DNA of 37,688 bases from Abditibacteriota bacterium (GTDB taxonomy: Bacteria > Armatimonadota > UBA5829): positions 1 through 37,688 of the forward strand of contig JAFZNQ010000018.1 of assembly GCA_017552965.1 (NCBI GenBank), in the 5' to 3' direction. This document shows, one piece after another, positions 24,482-33,036 of the stretch. Numbering within the stretch: the first letter of the stretch is position 1; each line of letters opens with the position of its first letter. Both the position numbers and the translations under genes were made by a program. The notes beneath the pieces were generated by a model that saw nothing but the letters and a program-made list of their open reading frames with translations, was not told where the DNA came from and made no database searches.

Positions 24482-25714
24482 TCAGGCGCCGAATTTTTCC
24501 TGCACGTTCATGAGGTTGGTCATGATGTTCATGATATCGCTGCCCTTGATGCGGCCCAGTCCGCCCAGAGCGCAGGCCCGCTCGGTGTATTCCGTGACGT
24601 GGTCGGTCCGGACGTCGGGTCCCCACATGGCGATGGCCACGGGATCGCCGGAGTGGTCCATCAGGTTGCAGGGGGTGGAATGGTCGGCCGTAAAGGTGAT
24701 ATAGGTGTTCTCGGGAGCGTGGTCCATGAGATACTTGATCATCTCGTCTATCTTGGCCAGCATATCGATCTTGCACTGAGGCTTGCCGTCATGGCCTGCC
24801 ACGTCGGCGCCCTTGACGTTGCAGAGCACAAAGTCGTGCTTGTCCAGGGCCTTGATGATGTTCTTGGCCATGGCGATACAGTCGGTGTCATAGCCGCCGG
24901 TGGCTTCGGGGGTGTGATATATGGTCATACCCACGTATTTGGCTACGCCGTCAATGAGGCCGGTCTCGGATACGCAGGCGCCCTTGATGCCGTATTTTTC
25001 GGCAAAGGGAGCCATGTTGGGGCCGACTCCTCCGCCTCTGGGCAATATGATGTTTGCCGGGTGCAGACCCTGTCTGATGCGCTCTGCGTTGACGGGGTGG
25101 TCCTTCAGGAGCTCATAGGAGCGCCTGACGAATTCGTTGACCGCGTATGCTGTCCGGGCGGACGCCTGGTCGGCGGGGTCCTTGGCGCGGGCGGTGAGCA
25201 CAGCCGCGTTTTCGTGATGGGGATCCGTGTCGGTGATGTCGGCTCCCAGGTTGGCGCCGCGGATGATGAGAGCGCCTCTGTGGGCCACAGACTCCTTGAA
25301 GAGTATCTGCATGTCGTCTATCATCATGCCGTTTACCGCTTCCGCCAGCTGCCCGGTGCCTTCGGTGATCCTGCCGGCGCGCCGGTCCGTGATGATCATA
25401 TTGTCATCTACGGTGGAGAAGTTGCAGCGGAACGCCACGTCTCCCTGCTTTACGTCCATGCCTATGCCTGCCGCCTCAAAGGGGCCTCTGCCGGTGTAAT
25501 ACACGTAGGGGTCGTAGCCCAACAGGGAAATATGGGCGGTGTCCGAGCCGGCTCTGATGCCGGTGCCTATGGTGTCCAGCTGCCCGCAAACTGATTCGCA
25601 GGCAAATCGGTCGATATTGGGTATATCGGCAGCCTCCAGAGGAGTTTTGCCGCCCAGCTCCGCAAGGGGCCTGTCGCCCAGACCGTCTGCTACAAGAAGA
25701 ATGCCTTTTGCCAT
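24482..25714 (-). CDS. apgM: cofactor-independent phosphoglycerate mutase, archaeal type (ApgM)
   Basis: A 410-residue alkaline-phosphatase-fold mutase that interconverts 3- and 2-phosphoglycerate in glycolysis. The metal-binding D10 lies in VADGLGDRP, the predicted phospho-serine is S57 in GIRAGSDTAHISLLGYDP, and NVKGADVAGHDGK and FTADHSTPC supply the remaining metal ligands. The sequence is the aPGAM type rather than the longer GpmI type. The ATG is supported by GCAGGAGACACATC. It is the last gene of a minus-strand run starting at the PIN/TRAM gene; a 51-base gap to the SGNH gene contains TATAAT on the minus strand (25735-25730), which could be an extra promoter but would leave a very short leader. 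A strong hairpin terminator follows. Confidence 0.93.
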   Translation of the reverse strand: MAKGILLVADGLGDRPLAELGGKTPLEAADIPNIDRFACESVCGQLDTIGTGIRAGSDTAHISLLGYDPYVYYTGRGPFEAAGIGMDVKQGDVAFRCNFSTVDDNMIITDRRAGRITEGTGQLAEAVNGMMIDDMQILFKESVAHRGALIIRGANLGADITDTDPHHENAAVLTARAKDPADQASARTAYAVNEFVRRSYELLKDHPVNAERIRQGLHPANIILPRGGGVGPNMAPFAEKYGIKGACVSETGLIDGVAKYVGMTIYHTPEATGGYDTDCIAMAKNIIKALDKHDFVLCNVKGADVAGHDGKPQCKIDMLAKIDEMIKYLMDHAPENTYITFTADHSTPCNLMDHSGDPVAIAMWGPDVRTDHVTEYTERACALGGLGRIKGSDIMNIMTNLMNVQEKFGA

Positions 25715-25765
25715 GATGTGTCTCCTGCTATTATATTAAAATTCGTTTTTTTCGGTGTGAGTCCC

Positions 25766-26335
25766 TTACAGCGTTGCCGCAGTCCGGGCAATGATGCCGG
25801 CCACCAGGTCCGAACAGACGTCGATACCCTTGTCGGTCAGGTGTATCAGGTCGTCGGCGCGGATGCAGCCCTCCAGGTCGGCATACACGGGGGTCCACAG
25901 ATCGTTTATCGCCACTCCGATCTCTTCCATGGCTGCCACTGCGCTCCTGTTGAACTCCATGATCCTTTCGTTGGTATTGTGTTCCTGACCCGGTCTAATG
26001 GGGGTGGTGGTGGCAAAGATCACCTTTTTTGCAATGCGCTGCAGCTCTTTCGCGGTGCGGACGAGCTGGGCGGTGTATTCGTCGATGGCGGAAAAGGGAC
26101 CGTCGCCCGCCAGATCGCAGGTGTCCCACAGCCCGCAGTTGAAATGAACGACGTCGCTGCCGCAGATGAAGTCCCGCCAGTCATAAAACACGCCTCTCTG
26201 GGTGTATTTGACGAACCGGCAGTTGTCCTCGGGCTGCCATACGCTGTAGCCCTCTCCCAGCTTCTTCACTGTCAGCTCTCCATAGTTCATGCGTATGGAA
26301 TCGCCCAGCAATACTACTTTGATCTCTCTTGACAT
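25766..26335 (-). CDS. SGNH/GDSL-type hydrolase, cytoplasmic
   Basis: A 189-residue SGNH-fold hydrolase. Block I is VVLLGDSIRMNYG with catalytic S13, block II and III include FNCGLWDTC and FATTTPIRPG, and the terminal block is DDLIHLTDKG with D162 and H165 as the predicted acid and base. Members are esterases or lipases, often removing acetyl groups from sugars. No signal peptide is present, so it acts in the cytoplasm, unlike the three GQSN esterases of this window. It follows ispDF by four bases and precedes apgM, so it is embedded in the operon. Substrate unknown. Confidence 0.85.
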   Translation of the reverse strand: MSREIKVVLLGDSIRMNYGELTVKKLGEGYSVWQPEDNCRFVKYTQRGVFYDWRDFICGSDVVHFNCGLWDTCDLAGDGPFSAIDEYTAQLVRTAKELQRIAKKVIFATTTPIRPGQEHNTNERIMEFNRSAVAAMEEIGVAINDLWTPVYADLEGCIRADDLIHLTDKGIDVCSDLVAGIIARTAATL

Positions 26336-26339
26336 GATC

Positions 26340-27509
26340 CTATCCTGTTTTTTCTATCATACATACGGCGTGAGCGCTGATGCCTTCCTTTCTGCCTTCA
26401 AAGCCCATGTGTTCTGTGGTAGTGGCCTTGACGCTGACCCGGTCCGGGTCTGTGTCCAGGGCGGAGGCGATATTTGCCCTCATCCGGGGGATAAAGGGAG
26501 CCAGCCTCGGCTTTTGCGCTATGATCACCGCGTCTATGTTGATGATGCCGCATCCGTTTTCGCGGAGCAGGCCTGCCACCCGTTTCAAAAGGAGCAGGCT
26601 GCTGATATCCTTGTAAGCGTTGTCCGACGGGGGAAAATGCATGCCTATGTCCCCCAGAGCCGCCGCTCCCAGCAGAGCGTCCATGACGGCGTGGACCAGC
26701 ACGTCCGCGTCCGAATGGCCTATGAGCCCAAAGGGGGCGCCGCAATCCACGCCGCCCAGTATGAGCGCTCTTTCTCCCGGGACTGCGGACAGCCTGTGAG
26801 CGTCGATGCCTATGCCTGTCCTCAGAGTCTTGCCCTCATTCATGATCTGCCTCAATACCGCTATGTCCTTGGGTGTGGTGACCTTTATATTGTCATAGGA
26901 GCCCGTGATGATCCCGGTCTTTTCTCCGGCCCATTCCGCCACGGAGGCGTCGTCGGTGAACGCCAGTCCGGCTGCCGCTGCCTTTTTGTGGGCCTCTCTG
27001 ATGACCTCTGTCCGAAAGCCCTGAGGGGTCTGGGCGGCGTAGAGCCGGCTCCTGTCGGGAGTGTCCTCCACGGTCATATCCCGAGCCGCCGTCTTTATGG
27101 TGTCAGTGACGGGCACGCATACCAGCACGGCAGAAAAACGGTCCAGGGCTTCTATGCACTCCGTGATGATCTCCGGCTTCAGGGCGGGCCTGGCCGCGTC
27201 GTGTATCAGCACAAGGTCTTCGGTGACCAGCTCCAGAGCGTGGCGCACCGATGACTGCCTGTCGCTGCCGCCCCTGGCGAACCTGACGGGCTTTGTCAGC
27301 CCAAAGGACTCCACCAGAGCGGACATGCTGTCAAAGGCATCGGGATGCAGCGCCAGCACTATCTCCCCTATGGCGTCGTGGCCGTCAAACACTCTGAGAG
27401 TGTGCTCCAGAATGGTCCTGCCGGCCACCTGCTCCAGCAGCTTGTTGCGGGTGGCGGAAAAGCGGCTGCTAATGCCTGCCGCGGGTATTAGGGCTGCTGC
27501 CTTTGTCAT
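26340..27509 (-). CDS. ispDF: bifunctional IspD-IspF (MEP isoprenoid pathway)
   Basis: A 389-residue fusion of two enzymes of the methylerythritol phosphate pathway. Residues 1 to about 225 are IspD, the MEP cytidylyltransferase: ALIPAAGISSRF, LIHDAARP and AAQTPQGF are its motifs. Residues about 230-389 are IspF, the cyclodiphosphate synthase, with zinc ligands D236, H238 and H273, and KATTTEHMGF. The intermediate enzyme IspE is not here, as is usual for such fusions. The ATG at 27509 is used; a TTG at 27518 could extend it. The first 41 bases overlap the end of the upstream PIN/TRAM gene, so translation is probably coupled. Length and motifs look intact. Confidence 0.95.
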   Translation of the reverse strand: MTKAAALIPAAGISSRFSATRNKLLEQVAGRTILEHTLRVFDGHDAIGEIVLALHPDAFDSMSALVESFGLTKPVRFARGGSDRQSSVRHALELVTEDLVLIHDAARPALKPEIITECIEALDRFSAVLVCVPVTDTIKTAARDMTVEDTPDRSRLYAAQTPQGFRTEVIREAHKKAAAAGLAFTDDASVAEWAGEKTGIITGSYDNIKVTTPKDIAVLRQIMNEGKTLRTGIGIDAHRLSAVPGERALILGGVDCGAPFGLIGHSDADVLVHAVMDALLGAAALGDIGMHFPPSDNAYKDISSLLLLKRVAGLLRENGCGIINIDAVIIAQKPRLAPFIPRMRANIASALDTDPDRVSVKATTTEHMGFEGRKEGISAHAVCMIEKTG

Positions 27510-28545
27510 GGTTGTCAAAAACCTTTGCGAATATGATCTTGCCCTGAGAAGTCTGGTGGAGGCTGGTGATCTCGATCTTGATCACCTTGCCTATATACTG
27601 AGAGCCGTTTTCCACCACTATCATGGTCCCGTCATCCATATACGCCAGACCCTGCAGCTTTTCCTTGCCGGGCTTCATAATGGCCACGCTGAGGGTCTCT
27701 CCGGGCATGACCACCGGCTTGAGAGCGATGGCCAGCTCGTTGATGTTCAGGGTCTTCACGTTCTGGAGACCGGCCACCTTGTTGAGATTGTAGTCGTTGG
27801 TGATGATGGTGGCTCCCGCGTCCAGGGCGCAGGTGACCAGCTTCGAATCTATCTCCAGACGCATGTTGTCCAGAGGAGTCTCCCGGACCGTCAGATTGAA
27901 CTCCTTTTGCAGGGCGTTCAGTATCTCCAGGCCCCTTCTGCCCCGGGCCCGCTTCAGAGGGTCGCCGGAATCGGAGATGGTCTGCAGCTCGATGAGTATG
28001 AACTTCGGGACCACTATCTGTCCCTCTATAAAGCCGGTGCGGAACAGATCGGCGATGCGCCCGTCAATGATGACGTTGGTGTCCAAAAACTTGATGTTGG
28101 GCTTTTCGTTGATCTCGGTCCTGTTGCCGGGGAAAAAGCTGGCCCATTGCTCCATGGCGCTCTTGAGAGCGTAGGTGCTGATGCTCATGAGGATCAGGGT
28201 GATAAGCGCGTTGACATAAAAAGGCAGGCGCACGTCTCCCATGGCAAACCTGAAGGCGCTGGCCAGTATGATGCCCAGCATAAAGCCCAGCAGATAGATC
28301 ACCTTGTCGACGCTGGACACCCGGCGGCTGCGGCTTTGGAGCGTAAATACGCAGCGCTCTGCGATGAAGCCCAGGAAGGCGCCTACTATGGCCAGCAGGA
28401 TCTTCATATACAGCTGTTGCGGCTCGGTCCAGTTGTAGCCGGCGGTGGCCAGAAAATAAGACCTGGAAAAACGTAAGCTCAGCACTATGCCTATGACTAC
28501 CAGTATCGTGGCAGTGATGGGACGCGTATATTTGTTGTTTGTCAT
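27469..28545 (-). CDS. membrane-anchored PIN/TRAM-domain protein (YacL-like)
   Basis: A 358-residue protein. Four membrane segments fill residues about 8-130. A PIN nuclease-like domain follows: IKFLDTNVIIDGRI (D155), ILIELQTI (E186) and TNDYNLNKVA (D251) keep the acidic residues of an active site. A TRAM domain (about 276-345, GETLSVAIMKPGKEKLQGLAYMDDGTMIVVE) is a predicted nucleic-acid-binding barrel. This is the architecture of Bacillus YacL and relatives, whose targets are poorly known; yacL lies beside ispD-ispF in Bacillus too, so the linkage is conserved. AGGGTGATACCGC precedes the ATG. It is the first gene of the operon and has a good promoter at 28578-28607. Confidence 0.92.
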   Translation of the reverse strand: MTNNKYTRPITATILVVIGIVLSLRFSRSYFLATAGYNWTEPQQLYMKILLAIVGAFLGFIAERCVFTLQSRSRRVSSVDKVIYLLGFMLGIILASAFRFAMGDVRLPFYVNALITLILMSISTYALKSAMEQWASFFPGNRTEINEKPNIKFLDTNVIIDGRIADLFRTGFIEGQIVVPKFILIELQTISDSGDPLKRARGRRGLEILNALQKEFNLTVRETPLDNMRLEIDSKLVTCALDAGATIITNDYNLNKVAGLQNVKTLNINELAIALKPVVMPGETLSVAIMKPGKEKLQGLAYMDDGTMIVVENGSQYIGKVIKIEITSLHQTSQGKIIFAKVFDNHDKGSSPNTRGRH

Positions 28546-28577
28546 GCGGTATCACCCTATACTTTCTCGTAATAAAT

Positions 28578-28607
28578 ATTATAACATATCGGGGCGGCTC
28601 TTTTCAA
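28578..28607 (-). promoter_or_regulatory. promoter for the PIN/TRAM-ispDF-SGNH-apgM operon
   Basis: On the minus strand, TTGAAA (28607-28602), an 18-base spacer, and TATAAT (28583-28578) with an extended -10 TGT. Confidence 0.75.
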
Positions 28608-28640
28608 TCGCTGAGGCCGCGGATATGCTCTCCCGGAGCC

Positions 28641-29660
28641 CTAAGGATATTGCAAAAAGCCAAAGCGCACGCCTCTCACGGGACTGGCGGTAAGGGCAGG
28701 GGTGTCGATGATGATCTGTCTCTTGTCAAAATCTATGTTTTTGATGATGCCGGCAGACACGAATCTGCATTCGCTGTCCTCCAGCCCTGCGTACAGGTTT
28801 TCGAAAAAGCCCGGGTCCTGGAGCCGGACCCTGCTCACCTTCAGTATGGAGGCGATCTCCTTTTCCTGCTGCTCCGAGCAGGTCCCTCCGGCCAGCAGAT
28901 AGGCCGTTTTGCCCAGCTGCTCGCCGTGATACACGGGAGAAGAGAGTATCTGGGAAATAGCCTTTTTGTATTGCCACTTCAGCTCCCGGCCGCAGCCCAG
29001 CCAGGTGTTGGTAAAGGTGACCTGGGAAAAGGGGATGGTGTGTATTTGGGAGCCCTCGAGAAACCTCTGCATATCGGCTCTGAAGTTGGCTCTGGCTATG
29101 GAGGGGACGTAGGAGGAGGCCCCGTCGGCCTGTCTGACCGCGCAGATGATGTCCGTCCTTTTGATAAAGGGGGTGATGATGAACTCGGCCTCGTGGCTCC
29201 GCTGAAGAGCTATGACGTAGTCGGGAGCAGTCATCTCTATCTCGTTTTGCTTGGCAAGGACCACGCCGGGATAATCCATCCATCCGCAGGAGTCTATGAC
29301 TATGAGTCCGGCGCCCTGTCTTTTGGCCTCGGCTACCACCGAGATGATGCCGAAGATATAGCCGGCGACGTGGCCTGCGGGGATCACGTCTCCCACGAAC
29401 AGGCAGTGATCGGGCCTCTGCCGGTCCATGTCCTCCGGCTGTCTGACCACCACCATGGACACGGCGCCGGGAGGGCCGACTATGCCCCTGGCCAGCTCGG
29501 CGTCCACGAAGGCCGGAGTGATGCCTCTCTCCTCAGCGGCTTCCACCAGTCTGCGGCAGAGCCGGGTCTTGCCCACGCCTCTGGCGCCCTGAACGCTGAC
29601 GGTGCCCCCTGTGGAAAGTATCAGTCGGACTGCCTCGTCATAATCCCCAAGCAGGCTCAT
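28641..29660 (-). CDS. Clp1/Grc3-like P-loop polynucleotide kinase
   Basis: A 339-residue P-loop protein. The Walker A motif is GARGVGKT (G25 to T32). VGPPGAVSMVVV, then HCLFVGDVIPAGHV, and LIVIDSCGWMDYPGVVLAKQNEIE correspond to the switch-like and clasp segments of the CLP1_P domain. Eukaryotic Clp1 and Grc3/Nol9 phosphorylate 5'-hydroxyl ends of RNA during tRNA or rRNA processing; archaeal and scattered bacterial homologues act on RNA or DNA ends. The C-terminal third (about 240-339) is beta-rich and could be a nucleic-acid or regulatory module. Its ATG overlaps the stop of the phosphoesterase gene by one base (TAATG), so the two are translationally coupled. RNA-end repair or processing is an inference from the family. 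Confidence 0.75.
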   Translation of the reverse strand: MSLLGDYDEAVRLILSTGGTVSVQGARGVGKTRLCRRLVEAAEERGITPAFVDAELARGIVGPPGAVSMVVVRQPEDMDRQRPDHCLFVGDVIPAGHVAGYIFGIISVVAEAKRQGAGLIVIDSCGWMDYPGVVLAKQNEIEMTAPDYVIALQRSHEAEFIITPFIKRTDIICAVRQADGASSYVPSIARANFRADMQRFLEGSQIHTIPFSQVTFTNTWLGCGRELKWQYKKAISQILSSPVYHGEQLGKTAYLLAGGTCSEQQEKEIASILKVSRVRLQDPGFFENLYAGLEDSECRFVSAGIIKNIDFDKRQIIIDTPALTASPVRGVRFGFLQYP

Positions 29661-30217
29661 TACAGCTCGTCTTCAAAGAATACCCGGCCCGTCCGGATGT
29701 CAAACACGGATATATGCCCGTTGTCTATCAGGCCTGCGGTAGGGACGGGGTCGGCGGCGGGATATCTGGGTATGCCTATGGACCCCGGGTTGATGAGGGT
29801 GACGCCGTCTCTCTTTTCCAGCACCGGCACGTGGGTGTGGCCGGAGACGAATACGTCGGCGTCGCAGTCTTTGGCAAGGCTGACCATGGCTGCCGTGTTG
29901 AGACGGGTGCCGTGGTTGACCACGATCTTGCAGGGATGAACGCCCAGGACGGTGGTCTCCCTCTCGGCGTAGCCGGGCATCAGCTCGGTATATACCTCGC
30001 TGTCACAGTTGCCTCTGACGGATACGAAGGGGACCCGGAGCCCGTTGATCAGCTCCACGCATTTTATCACGTCATAGCCCTCGTAGCCGTACAGCCTGGG
30101 AGGGTGATAGAGTATGTCGCCCGCGTGGATGATACAGTCTGCGTCCCCGAACAGCTCGAAGACCCGCCCGAGAGCCTCGCAGCACCCGTGTGAATCGCTG
30201 ATGATACCGATTTTCAT
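29660..30217 (-). CDS. YfcE/MJ0936-like metallophosphoesterase
   Basis: A 185-residue calcineurin-like phosphoesterase. All metal motifs are present: D8-S9-H10 in GIISDSHG, IIHAGDIL, VRGNCD, VVNHGTR and VSGHTHVP. Members hydrolyse phosphodiester or phosphomonoester bonds with two bound metals; E. coli YfcE acts on artificial phosphodiesters and its natural substrate is unknown. I chose the ATG at 30217 because GAGGTG lies six bases upstream; the GTG of that very motif could be misread as a start. The ribosome-binding site directly follows a T9 run after a tRNA gene. Coupled by a one-base overlap to the Clp1-like kinase, it may share an RNA-end-processing role, which is inference. Confidence 0.9.
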   Translation of the reverse strand: MKIGIISDSHGCCEALGRVFELFGDADCIIHAGDILYHPPRLYGYEGYDVIKCVELINGLRVPFVSVRGNCDSEVYTELMPGYAERETTVLGVHPCKIVVNHGTRLNTAAMVSLAKDCDADVFVSGHTHVPVLEKRDGVTLINPGSIGIPRYPAADPVPTAGLIDNGHISVFDIRTGRVFFEDEL

Positions 30218-30238
30218 AATGTCCACCTCAAAAAAAAA

Positions 30239-30310
30239 GCCGATGAGGAGACTCGAACTCCTGACCTAAGCTTTACGAAAGCCTTGCTCTACCAGCTGAG
30301 CTACATCGGC
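30239..30310 (-). tRNA. tRNA-Thr (anticodon CGU)
   Basis: A complete 72-base cloverleaf on the minus strand. The acceptor arms GCCGATG and CATCGGC pair fully; the D arm is GCTC-AGCTGGTA-GAGC; the anticodon arm AGGCT-TTCGTAA-AGCTT has one G-U pair and anticodon CGU, reading ACG; the T arm is AGGAG-TTCGAGT-CTCCT. CCA is not encoded; a T9 run follows (30238-30230). Its promoter is at 30321-30349. Confidence 0.95.
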
Positions 30311-30320
30311 ATACAACATA

Positions 30321-30349
30321 ATAATACCCGAAATGCCGGCTTTTGTCAA
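30321..30349 (-). promoter_or_regulatory. promoter for tRNA-Thr
   Basis: On the minus strand, TTGACA (30349-30344), a 17-base spacer, and TATTAT (30326-30321). Transcription would start only a few bases before the mature tRNA 5' end. Confidence 0.8.
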
Positions 30350-30378
30350 GAACGGCCCCTGTTTTCCCGGCTCCGATA

Positions 30379-30387
30379 TGCTATAAT
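30379..30387 (+). promoter_or_regulatory. extended -10 promoter for the GH36-like gene
   Basis: TGCTATAAT, with no clear -35, about 50 bases before the start codon. It is divergent from the tRNA promoter. Confidence 0.6.
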
Positions 30388-30437
30388 AAAAGATGTTTTG
30401 CTGACAAGAGCATATCTACGATCGGGGGAAGCAGACT

Positions 30438-33014
30438 ATGACAAGACTTGTGTGGACGGCGCTGCTGCTGCTGGCAGTGGCTGCGGAAGCGTTGGCCGGC
30501 GCGGCCGGGGATTTTGCCCGGGCTGCCTTTTCCGGCGCGGGAGGCTATGAGCCGGAGACCGGCGTCTTTGAGGTGGTCAGGGAGTTTCAGGAGGGCAACA
30601 CCACCAGGATCAATACCTACGTGGACGACCGGGGCCTCCCCATCAGCCTGGGGGGCAGGAGCTATGACAGCGGCTTCGGGGTCCATGCGGACAGCCTGCT
30701 GCGCTTCAGGCTGCCGGAGGGCTGCGTGTCCTTCAGGGCTGCCGGCGGCATAGACGATCACGTCAACCCGGTGGGCGGCTCCTGCTCAGGCTCGGTCCTG
30801 GGGGACGGCAGGCTCCTCATGGCTTCTCCCGTGCTGCGGGGCGACGCGGTGTATGAGTATTATGTCCCCCTGAAGGGGGTGTCGGTGCTGGAGCTGTCGG
30901 TGGACAACGGCGGGGACGGCTACACCTGCGACCACTGGAGCTGGGGGGACCCGAGAGTGGAGACGGAGGACGGCAGAGTGATATATCTGTCCGACATGGC
31001 TCTGCAGCCCCGCCTGTCCCTGGACTATCCCTTTTCCTTCACCTACGGCGGCAAGCCCTCCGGCAGTCTGCTGCCGGGGTGGGACATGAAGGTCACCGTC
31101 GGGGAGACAGGACAAAATGAGTCTCTGAGGACATACGTCTGGCACGATCCCGACACCGGGCTGGAGGTCAGGGCGGAGGTGAAGATATACGCCGACACCA
31201 ACGCTCTGGACTACACCGTGTATTTTACCAACAAAGGCGAGGCCGATACCCCGGTCCTGTCCGATATATGCGGCGCGGATATGCGGGTAAAGACGGCGCG
31301 CCGGGCCCCCGTGGGGACCTCGGACGTGCCCTTTGGCCTGATATACGACGCCGAGCCGGAGACTGCTCTCCAAAACGACGTGCTGCTGGTGATGACTCAG
31401 GGCACCATCGGCTGTGTCAGATATTGCATAGATGACTTCAGGCTCCGCCCTCAATATCTGCGGGAGGGCAGTCCCGTGAAGGTGGAGCACAGGGGGCTGA
31501 CCCCCTGCGGCGGCGACTACGCTCCCTACTGGACCCTGAAATGGCCCGGGGGCGGAGTGTCCTGCGGCCTGGGCTGGACCGGCAGCTGGCAGGCGGAGTT
31601 TGACCGCAGGGACGACGTCCTGTCCATGAAGGCGGGCAGATGCGGAGTGAACACGTATCTGAAGCCCGGAGAGACTGTCCGGAGCCCCAGGATGGTGCTG
31701 GCCTTTTTTGACGGCGCCGACCTGCAGGAGGGCATGAACGGATTCCGCATGACCATGATCAGGCACGTATCTCCCAAGAACTCAAAGGGCGAGCCGGAGA
31801 TGCTGCCTCTGGCCTGCACCCTGTCCGGCAGGGAGGGCAACTCTTCCACCGAAGCCATAGACCGGGCCTATATCAGGTCCCTGGCGGGCCTGGGCTTTGA
31901 GACCGTGTGGTTTGACGCCTGGTATCAGCAGGACGGCTTTCCTGCCTGCATGGGCAATCTGCACTATCCTGTGGCGGACACGGCGGACAAGACGAGATAT
32001 CCACACAGCCTGAAGCCTCTTACCCGGCTGGCCCGGGCCTACGGCAAGACCAATCTGGTGTGGTTTGGCCCGGAGACCGTGAACGCCGGGACCTACATCG
32101 CCCGGGAGCATCCGGAATACGTCATGTGGAACTCCGCGGGGACCGCCGGCAGCTACGCCCTGTCGGACCCGGAAGCCAGAGGATATCTGGAGGACCTGCT
32201 GGGCGCCCTGATACGGGAGTGGGATATCACCTATTTCCGCACGGATTCCTCCACGGATCCGGCCTGTCTGGACCTGTATCTGAAGGAGAACGCCCCGGAC
32301 AGGCAGGGGATCAGCGAAGACGTGTTCGTCCGGTCCCTCTACACCTTCTGGGACGACCTGCGCCGGCAGAATCCGGGGCTGGTCATAGACAACTGCGCCG
32401 GAGGCGGGACGCGTCTGGATCCGGAGCTCATGAGCCGCAGCATCAACATGGCCCGCAGCGACTCCAGCGTGTGGGTCCTCTTTGACGACAAGGCCTCCGC
32501 TATGCTCAATCAGCAGATCACCTCCAATCTCAACTTTTATATCCCCTGGTCTCTGTGCGCCACCCTGGGCAGGACTCCCTATTCCATGAGGAGCTGCTTC
32601 AACACGGGCCTGGCCTTCATCGGCGACACGAGAGAGGGTTCCCCGGACGCCTATGACAAAAAGGAGCTCCAAAAGGGCCTGGCCGAGTGCCTGAGGCTCC
32701 GCAAATATCATACGGGCAGGTTTTACAGCCTGTTTTCTCAGGACAACACCGACGCCTCCTGGTGCAGCTGGCAGTATCACAGGCCGGAGACGGGAGACGG
32801 GTATTTCGTGGTGTTCAGGAGAGAAGGCTCTCCCTTCGGCAGCCTGGAGATCCGGCCCCGGTGCCTGAAGCCAGACGCCGACTACAGAGCGGACATATAC
32901 GAGAGCTACGACCTCTCGGAGACCCGGGTCCTGAAGGGCAGCGAGCTGGAGCGCTTTTTGGCCGTCATCGACCGGCGGCCGGGCAGTATTTTGGTGGAAT
33001 ACTCGCCCCTGTAG
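30438..33014 (+). CDS. secreted GH36-like alpha-galactosidase with an N-terminal NPCBM domain
   Basis: An 858-residue exported enzyme. MTRLVWTALLLLAVAAEALA is the signal peptide. Residues about 25-190 are an NPCBM-type carbohydrate-binding domain (YDSGFGVHADSLLRFRL, then FRAAGGIDD). A beta-sandwich precedes the catalytic barrel, typical of GH36: FETVWFDAWYQQDGF, TNLVWFGPETVNAGT, then YFRTDSS with predicted nucleophile D603, DNCAGGGTRLDPELMSRS, and MARSDSS with predicted acid/base D675. A small C-terminal beta domain ends the protein. GH36 enzymes release alpha-galactose; the family also has N-acetylgalactosaminidases. The usual Lys two residues before the nucleophile is Arg here (R-T-D), so specificity may differ. 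It has its own extended -10 promoter and no partner genes. Confidence 0.88.
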   Translation: MTRLVWTALLLLAVAAEALAGAAGDFARAAFSGAGGYEPETGVFEVVREFQEGNTTRINTYVDDRGLPISLGGRSYDSGFGVHADSLLRFRLPEGCVSFRAAGGIDDHVNPVGGSCSGSVLGDGRLLMASPVLRGDAVYEYYVPLKGVSVLELSVDNGGDGYTCDHWSWGDPRVETEDGRVIYLSDMALQPRLSLDYPFSFTYGGKPSGSLLPGWDMKVTVGETGQNESLRTYVWHDPDTGLEVRAEVKIYADTNALDYTVYFTNKGEADTPVLSDICGADMRVKTARRAPVGTSDVPFGLIYDAEPETALQNDVLLVMTQGTIGCVRYCIDDFRLRPQYLREGSPVKVEHRGLTPCGGDYAPYWTLKWPGGGVSCGLGWTGSWQAEFDRRDDVLSMKAGRCGVNTYLKPGETVRSPRMVLAFFDGADLQEGMNGFRMTMIRHVSPKNSKGEPEMLPLACTLSGREGNSSTEAIDRAYIRSLAGLGFETVWFDAWYQQDGFPACMGNLHYPVADTADKTRYPHSLKPLTRLARAYGKTNLVWFGPETVNAGTYIAREHPEYVMWNSAGTAGSYALSDPEARGYLEDLLGALIREWDITYFRTDSSTDPACLDLYLKENAPDRQGISEDVFVRSLYTFWDDLRRQNPGLVIDNCAGGGTRLDPELMSRSINMARSDSSVWVLFDDKASAMLNQQITSNLNFYIPWSLCATLGRTPYSMRSCFNTGLAFIGDTREGSPDAYDKKELQKGLAECLRLRKYHTGRFYSLFSQDNTDASWCSWQYHRPETGDGYFVVFRREGSPFGSLEIRPRCLKPDADYRADIYESYDLSETRVLKGSELERFLAVIDRRPGSILVEYSPL

Positions 33015-33036
33015 GTTTATATTCACCGCGTTTTTG

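Noticed and set aside
25730-25735. Minus-strand TATAAT just before apgM as its main promoter
   Set aside because: It would leave a leader of only about nine bases that cuts close to the ribosome-binding site, and there is no -35; read-through from the operon promoter is simpler.
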